In this document: in pieces, positions 6,814-11,214 of the stretch
Layout of the letters: each line of letters begins with the position of its first letter
Numbering within the stretch: the stretch's first letter is position 1
Assembly: GCA_011043375.1 (NCBI GenBank)
Contig: DQYP01000030.1
Coordinates: forward strand, 1-11,214
Direction: 5' to 3'
DNA length: 11,214 nt
From: Thermotogaceae bacterium
Lineage (GTDB): Bacteria > Thermotogota > Thermotogae > B21-G9 > HyVt-16
Made by a program: the position numbers and the translations under genes
The notes under the pieces: model-generated
Told to the model about the DNA's origin: nothing
The model's database searches: none
The model's input: the letters and a program-made list of their open reading frames with translations, nothing else

Positions 6814-7883
6814 GAGTAATGGAATGAGCTGTAATCTCCTATCACAAATCTTAGAACACGCGGCCGAATATCTGATCTTACCAATTTGGCGTTACTACCT
6901 ATTATGCTGTTATCTATACGTTTTTCAATATTTATTATTGTCGTGTTATCCATAACTATGGAGTTTTCTATTTCACTCGCTTGAATGAAAACGTTGTTGC
7001 CTATCGATGTGTATGGACCTATGTATGAATCTTTTATCACTGTGTTCTTTCCTATTATCACCGGTCCACGTATTTGTGAATTAACTATTTCGCTGTTTTC
7101 CCCTACTTCAACAATTCCATATATATTTTTCATATCGTCAACATTTCCCAGTATCTTTCTACTCGCCATTTTTTCAAGAATTTGCCTATTTGCTTCTGAA
7201 AGGTCCTCTGGCCTTCCCATGTCTTTCCACCAACCATAGATTACATGCGATCTGACTTTTTTTTCGTTCTCTATCAAGTATTCGATAGCATCTGTTATTT
7301 CGTACTCTCCTCGCCAAGAAGGTTTTATATTATCTATGGCTTCAAATATTTCTTTTTTGAAAAAGTAAACACCTATGATTGCAAAATTCGAAGGAGGATT
7401 CTTAGGCTTTTCGACAACTTTCACGATGTTTCCCTGTTCATTTAAAACTGCTATACCAAACTGCGAGGGATTTGGAACCGGTGTCAGCAGTATAGAAGCT
7501 GAGCAATCATCTTTCAAAAACTTTTGGGTATATTTTTTCAAATTTTCGAATATTAGATTATCACCCAGATATAGCATGAAAGGGTCATCTTTTAAATAGT
7601 TCCTTGAAATCCCAACTGCGTGTGCGAGTCCTTTGGGCTCTTCTTGAAGTATGTAGGTAATCTTGACTTCGTATTCACTACCATCCCCCAGTTTATCTTC
7701 AAAAGACATTTTGTTCTCAGTGTTGACAACTATGCCTATTTCTTTTATTCCGGCATTCCTTATGTTTTCTATTGAATACAATATAACAGGTTTGTTGGCA
7801 ACGGGTATCAGCTGTTTGGCATTTGAAAATGTTAGTGGTCTCAGCCTCGTACCCTTTCCAGCACAAAGAATCAATGCTTTCAT
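6807..7883 (-). CDS. rmlA: Glucose-1-phosphate thymidylyltransferase, long form
   Basis: 358 residues, typical of the long-form RmlA family (about 355). Catalyses dTTP + glucose 1-phosphate to dTDP-glucose + diphosphate, the first step toward dTDP-rhamnose and other dTDP-sugars for surface polysaccharides; cytoplasmic. The N-terminal nucleotidyltransferase domain shows CAGKGTRLRPLT at 7-18, the KQLIPVANKP loop with K23, EEPKGLAHA at 81-89, the metal-binding LGDN (D108), VEKP 157-160 and GEYEITDAI 192-200. The WWKDMGRPEDL element (218-228) is diagnostic of the long form. Residues about 250-350 form a left-handed beta-helix of hexapeptide-like repeats (SEIVNS, PVIIGKNTVI, SYIGPYTSIG), as in the family. 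Start ATG 7883 overlaps the upstream stop as ATGA and has GGGGTGA upstream. Other NDP-sugar specificities are possible; neither rmlB, rmlC nor rmlD is in the window. Confidence 0.9.
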   Translation of the reverse strand: MKALILCAGKGTRLRPLTFSNAKQLIPVANKPVILYSIENIRNAGIKEIGIVVNTENKMSFEDKLGDGSEYEVKITYILQEEPKGLAHAVGISRNYLKDDPFMLYLGDNLIFENLKKYTQKFLKDDCSASILLTPVPNPSQFGIAVLNEQGNIVKVVEKPKNPPSNFAIIGVYFFKKEIFEAIDNIKPSWRGEYEITDAIEYLIENEKKVRSHVIYGWWKDMGRPEDLSEANRQILEKMASRKILGNVDDMKNIYGIVEVGENSEIVNSQIRGPVIIGKNTVIKDSYIGPYTSIGNNVFIQASEIENSIVMDNTTIINIEKRIDNSIIGSNAKLVRSDIRPRVLRFVIGDYSSFHYSE

Positions 7884-8551
7884 TCTGTCACCCCTTTTAT
7901 ATCCGCTAATCTGTCCATCGCCATCTTAAAATATACACTGTTTTTAAACGATTTATTTTCAATGAGTTTTGAAAACCAAGAACGTGCTTTATCCACTTTA
8001 CCGAGTCTCAAATACAATTCTCCGATTAAGTATATGACTCTATCTTCGTTTTTTTGATTACCTTTTTCGTAAACTTCCTCTAAGGATATCAACGCCTTGG
8101 AAAGTGCGATCAACTCGTTCTCTTTATTACCCTTATCTCTGTAAAACCAGGCTAATCTGAGATATATCTCAGCGAGTTTGTTTTTCATGTCCGCAATTGT
8201 ATAAGTTATAATGGCTAAACTATGAATTTTTATCGCATCGTCTATATCCCTGTTTTCCGAAAGATTTATCTTGAATCTTTTTTTTGCTATTGTCAAAATT
8301 CTTTTCAATTTCAAAATTTTATCAGGATTTAAGTTAAGAAGAAGTTTATCAAAATCATCTTCAAAAGCTGTATAATAACAGTTACTACAGGTTATCAATG
8401 AATAAAACAACGGATTAACACCCGAAAAATTTGGTTTCAAATCGGTCTCACGTGATTCTATTCTCACAGCATCGCTGAAAATACTCACATGTTTGAACTC
8501 AGTTGTACAAAGAGGACATTTTATGCGTTTTGACCAAAATTCTTTCATCAT
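7880..8551 (-). CDS. DUF2225 protein: zinc ribbon plus TPR-like repeats
   Basis: 223 residues from ATG 8551. Seen: a CPLC pair at 12-15 and a CSNC pair at 55-58, forming a probable four-cysteine zinc ribbon, with NPLFYSLITC between them as in DUF2225 proteins. The rest (about 70-223) is helical, with tetratricopeptide-like pairs such as AEIYLRLAWFYRDKG and YLIGELYLRLGKVDKARSWF. Function of the family is unknown; TPRs suggest protein binding. The ATG at 8551 overlaps the ftsY stop as TGATG. A TTG at 8554 and a second ATG at 8548 are in frame; AGAGG at 8560-8556 is four bases from 8551 and seven from 8548, so the start could be either. The 3' end overlaps rmlA by four bases, pointing to coupled translation. 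Confidence 0.83.
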   Translation of the reverse strand: MMKEFWSKRIKCPLCTTEFKHVSIFSDAVRIESRETDLKPNFSGVNPLFYSLITCSNCYYTAFEDDFDKLLLNLNPDKILKLKRILTIAKKRFKINLSENRDIDDAIKIHSLAIITYTIADMKNKLAEIYLRLAWFYRDKGNKENELIALSKALISLEEVYEKGNQKNEDRVIYLIGELYLRLGKVDKARSWFSKLIENKSFKNSVYFKMAMDRLADIKGVTE

Positions 8552-9444
8552 CAAGCCTCTTCAAACAATGATTTTACAAAGTCTTCTGCTGAAAAAACTT
8601 CAAAATCATCTATGTTTTCACCAAGCCCAACGAATTTTATCGGTATCCCAAGTTTTTCTCTTATTGTAATTGCAATTCCACCTTTGGCAGTTCCATCCAA
8701 CTTAGTTATCACCAGTCCAGTTATATTAACTGCTTCTTTGAATTTTTGAGCTTGAACAAGTCCATTTTGTCCTGTGGTGGCATCCACGATTAACAGTACT
8801 TCATGTGGAGAATCCGGAACGATTTTTTTGGTTACCCTATGAATCTTATTGAGCTCATTCATCAAATTGTACTTCGTGTGCAATCTCCCTGCTGTATCTA
8901 TTATTACAACATCTTTCCCGGTAGCTTTTGCATGGTTAACTGCATCGTATGCAACCGCAGCTGGATCAGAACCCATTTGATGTGCAATAAAATCTGTTCC
9001 AGCTTTTTGAGCCCAAATTTTGAGTTGATCAATGGCTGCAGCCCGGAAGGTATCTGCCGCAGCGAGTACAACGTTCTTTCGATATTCATTCTTTAAATAA
9101 TAAGCCAGTTTACCTATCGTGGTTGTTTTACCCGTTCCATTTACCCCAACAACACTTATAACCGTTGGTGGAGCATCTGCGAAATGTAAAGAGGTATCTC
9201 CTGAGAGTATCTCAATTAATAGTTTTTCGAGTTCAACTAAGGGATCACCTTTAGCTTCTAATAATTTTTCTATGAGCATTTCAGTTGTTTCAATCGAAAC
9301 ATCAGCCAAGACCAACAATTCTTCAATTTCTTCTATATCCTCTCTTGAGAGCTTTCCACCACGCAGAATAGAAAAAATCCTCTTGAAAAAGGAATTTCGT
9401 GTCTTCGTCAAACCTTTCTTGAATTTTTTACCAAATAATCCCAA
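8551..9444 (-). CDS. ftsY: Signal recognition particle receptor FtsY
   Basis: 297 residues, an SRP-family GTPase that docks SRP-ribosome complexes at the cytoplasmic membrane for co-translational insertion. The N domain (about 1-90) is followed by the G domain: G1 GVNGTGKTT (100-108), the family-specific DTFRAAA (131-137), G3 DTAGR (183-187), DATTGQ (221-226), G4 TKLDGT (247-252) and GLGE..DF (273-281). The acidic A domain of enterobacterial FtsY is absent; instead the N-terminus is short and basic (GLFGKKFKKG), which would serve as a lipid-binding amphipathic helix. Start is a TTG at 9444, six bases after GAGGTGA (9457-9451). The gene follows the amidohydrolase-like gene by 11 bases and overlaps the DUF2225 gene. 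All GTPase motifs are intact. Confidence 0.97.
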   Translation of the reverse strand: MGLFGKKFKKGLTKTRNSFFKRIFSILRGGKLSREDIEEIEELLVLADVSIETTEMLIEKLLEAKGDPLVELEKLLIEILSGDTSLHFADAPPTVISVVGVNGTGKTTTIGKLAYYLKNEYRKNVVLAAADTFRAAAIDQLKIWAQKAGTDFIAHQMGSDPAAVAYDAVNHAKATGKDVVIIDTAGRLHTKYNLMNELNKIHRVTKKIVPDSPHEVLLIVDATTGQNGLVQAQKFKEAVNITGLVITKLDGTAKGGIAITIREKLGIPIKFVGLGENIDDFEVFSAEDFVKSLFEEA

Positions 9445-9450
9445 GTTTCT

Positions 9451-9457
9451 TCACCTC
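9451..9457 (-). promoter_or_regulatory. Ribosome binding site for ftsY TTG start
   Basis: GAGGTGA (9457-9451) is six bases before TTG 9444. It overlaps the stop codon of the upstream gene (9458-9456), which would allow reinitiation. Confidence 0.75.
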
Positions 9458-10781
9458 AGTTGTGTAATAGATTGTATATGTACTTTTTGGAGATCTTTCT
9501 CATATTTTGATATATTTCCTCAGATTCTATATTTTTGATTTGCCCGTTTTCCATGACGATCTTTCCACCTATAAGAACTGTATCCACATTATGCCTTTGT
9601 AATATTTCGAATATTATGGCTCTGTGAATCCATTCTTCATCGAGTTCAAGAGAAGTACTTGGTTTTAAGAATACCATATCAGCTTTGTAAGCGGGTTTTA
9701 TCTTTCCAATATTTGCATTGAACACATCACTTGCAAATTCATAGTTGTTCTTGAAAAAGATCTTTATCAACTCATAAACGGCGGCAACGTTGTCGGTTTT
9801 TCTGATATGTCTTTGAAAAATATATGTGTCTTTTGCTTCCGCAGTGATATCAAAACCAAGTTGGCCTGTACCACCCCCAACTTTTATGCCTCTACCAAGT
9901 AATTCAACGATATTCCTTGGATCCAAACCATATATGAATTGCGTTCGTGGTGTAGATACCACATTCACATTGAGAGAAGCTATCGAATCGATTTCGACAC
10001 TTTCTATTAGTCCACTGTAAATAACACTACTTGTTTCTTTGAGGATTTTGTGTGTCCGCAACAATTCGAACAGATCTATTCCAAACTTTTCTAATATTGC
10101 TTTTCTCTCTGCTATCGGATCATCAAGAATTACCCTGTTGGGAATTCTGTCAATCATCCGACTGTCCAATAACTCAAGCATCTCATTGCTGAAAAGACTT
10201 ATGGCGGATATGGGCAGATTCACTTTGAAGTGATCATTGTCTTTGTACTTCTCAAATTTTTCAATTATCTGTTTAATATTTGTTTCCAAACTCTTTATGT
10301 TTATCTCACCGAGTTCACGTCCCATAGAAACCCTGAGACCTAAAAGTTCCACACCGCTCCTAAAAATTTCTAAAGGATCCTCAATAGATGAATCTGCCAG
10401 AAATGTTCCCATAATTGTGGTTATACCATACTTTATGGACTCAAAAGCGGCGTATTGAGAAATAATATAAAGGGTTTCTTCATCTGTTAATTGTTCAAGC
10501 GTTTTTTTCATACCTCTATTATATTCGAATATGGATGAGTTTTTGTTGTAGAAAATGGGTGCATTTATCGATGCAAGATTGACTTCAAGGTGGGCATTGA
10601 CGAATCCAGGTACAACCAACATTCCTCGACCATCGTATATTTCCTCGTTGGGATAACTTTTCTTTAATATATCGGCACTTCCAACATCGATGATCTCATC
10701 ACCAATTATCAATATGGCTCCGTCTTTTATCATAAGTTCTAATTCATCATTGGTAAATATATTAACATTCGTTACGAGCAC
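9456..10781 (-). CDS. SsnA-like amidohydrolase-superfamily protein with degenerate active site
   Basis: 441 residues from GTG 10781. The fold signature is clear: an N-terminal beta-sandwich strand pattern, PGFVNAHLEV at 58-67, KYGITTIMG near 117, and a C-terminal VDTVLIGGKIVMENG that matches the SsnA/chlorohydrolase group, where it returns to the beta-sandwich. Metal-binding residues are missing: the H-x-H of the first motif is H-L-E; the position of the third-strand histidine region reads VILDD; the usual VHC histidine is YSG (255-257); and GTDG is GTGQ (304-307), losing the catalytic aspartate. The superfamily hydrolyses amides or deaminates rings in a (beta/alpha)8 barrel, but this protein is unlikely to do so by the standard mechanism. 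It follows the glycosyltransferase by five bases and precedes ftsY by 11. Low-complexity or truncation is not seen, so the frame appears maintained. Confidence 0.82.
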   Translation of the reverse strand: MLVTNVNIFTNDELELMIKDGAILIIGDEIIDVGSADILKKSYPNEEIYDGRGMLVVPGFVNAHLEVNLASINAPIFYNKNSSIFEYNRGMKKTLEQLTDEETLYIISQYAAFESIKYGITTIMGTFLADSSIEDPLEIFRSGVELLGLRVSMGRELGEINIKSLETNIKQIIEKFEKYKDNDHFKVNLPISAISLFSNEMLELLDSRMIDRIPNRVILDDPIAERKAILEKFGIDLFELLRTHKILKETSSVIYSGLIESVEIDSIASLNVNVVSTPRTQFIYGLDPRNIVELLGRGIKVGGGTGQLGFDITAEAKDTYIFQRHIRKTDNVAAVYELIKIFFKNNYEFASDVFNANIGKIKPAYKADMVFLKPSTSLELDEEWIHRAIIFEILQRHNVDTVLIGGKIVMENGQIKNIESEEIYQNMRKISKKYIYNLLHN

Positions 10782-10786
10782 AGATA

Positions 10787-10794
10787 TCACCTCA
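10787..10794 (-). promoter_or_regulatory. Ribosome binding site deciding the amidohydrolase-like start
   Basis: TGAGGTGA (10794-10787) contains the stop codon of the upstream gene. It is five bases before GTG 10781. An in-frame GTG at 10790-10788 is inside the element, so the shorter start is preferred. Confidence 0.7.
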
Positions 10795-11214
10795 TTTTTT
10801 CTTTCAATACCCTATAAACGAAGTGTGAAAGTTCAAAAGGTACTTTCCATTTTTTTAGTGGATCTTGAAATATTCTATACAACCATTCCAACTTCATTTT
10901 TATTATGAACTTCGGCGCACGTTTTTTCACACCACTTATCACATCGAAGGATCCTCCTACCCCCATTGCGATCTTAACTCCAAGAGAATTCCAATGTTCC
11001 ATTATGAAAATCTCTTGTTTTGGTACTCCCATTCCAACGAAAAGTATATCTGCCTTTGATTTATTTATAAGTTTAACTACATTTTTTTCTTCCTCTTTTG
11101 TGAAGAAGCCATGATGCGTTCCTGCAATTTTAACACCGTATTTCTTATTCAATCTTTTCCCTGCTAAGTCAGCAACTTTTTGTTTTCCTCCCAGTAGGAA
11201 GATCGTTTTATTCA
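10787..11214 (-). CDS. WecG/TagA/CpsF-family glycosyltransferase (partial, N-terminus outside window)
   Basis: 141 residues in frame from the window edge to the stop at 10789-10787. Seen in order: FLLGGK, IAGTHHGFF, ADILFVGMGVPKQE, MGVGGSFDVISG, KRAPKF, LEWLYRIFQDP. This is the C-terminal part of the WecG/TagA/CpsF (GT26) family, which transfers a sugar such as N-acetylmannosamine(uronate) from UDP-sugar to an undecaprenyl-diphosphate-linked acceptor in the making of surface glycans. The family is about 240 residues, so roughly 100 are missing, including the N-terminal region that holds the proposed catalytic Asp. The basic, aromatic C-terminus after LEWLYR matches the membrane-attachment appendage known in TagA. 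A TTG inside the visible part (11152) is not the real start, since family motifs continue upstream of it. The exact sugar cannot be told. Confidence 0.93.
   Translation of the reverse strand, partial: NKTIFLLGGKQKVADLAGKRLNKKYGVKIAGTHHGFFTKEEEKNVVKLINKSKADILFVGMGVPKQEIFIMEHWNSLGVKIAMGVGGSFDVISGVKKRAPKFIIKMKLEWLYRIFQDPLKKWKVPFELSHFVYRVLKEKMR

Noticed and set aside
9119..9538. 139-codon plus-strand open frame opposite ftsY
   Set aside because: Antisense shadow of a fully conserved GTPase domain; serine-rich composition arises from reading the complement.

Overview
The window looks like a core chromosomal segment of a thermophilic bacterium of the Thermotogota (Thermotoga/Pseudothermotoga-like). 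This is inferred from AT-rich coding sequence with frequent GTG and TTG starts behind strong GGAGG/GAGGTGA ribosome binding sites, a small cupin that closely resembles T. maritima TM1112 as I remember it, a short FtsY with almost no acidic N-terminal domain, and a long-form RmlA. I see no insertion sequence, CRISPR array, phage gene or integrase.

Layout. The left edge (1-810, minus) is the N-terminal 270 residues of a Gfo/Idh/MocA-family NAD(P)-dependent oxidoreductase, with a good sigma-A-type promoter. A divergent promoter drives a tRNA-Ser(GGA) with encoded CCA (986-1076), followed by a perfect palindromic hairpin. Only about 26 bases later a plus-strand block begins: a DUF58 protein overlapping a polytopic membrane protein with a DUF4129-like tail; then a rhomboid intramembrane serine protease; then a DUF861-type cupin followed closely by a large P-loop protein that mixes HPr kinase and PEP carboxykinase signatures. 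This block converges at about 6.8 kb with a minus-strand operon.

The minus-strand operon, read from the right edge, is a WecG/TagA/CpsF glycosyltransferase (5' end outside the window), an SsnA-like amidohydrolase that has lost its metal-binding residues, ftsY (SRP receptor), a DUF2225 zinc-ribbon/TPR protein, and a long-form glucose-1-phosphate thymidylyltransferase. The genes are separated by 11 bases or fewer or overlap, so they are probably cotranscribed and translationally coupled. The operon ties cell-surface polysaccharide synthesis (glycosyl transfer, nucleotide-sugar supply) to membrane protein targeting.

No dramatic new system is visible. The items most worth a second look are the HPrK/PEPCK-like protein paired with a cupin (4677-6753), the apparent amidohydrolase pseudoenzyme next to ftsY (9456-10781), and the DUF58/DUF4129 pair that lacks both MoxR and a transglutaminase domain. 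Several starts are placed downstream of the longest possible open frame because the longest frame begins inside or against the ribosome binding site.
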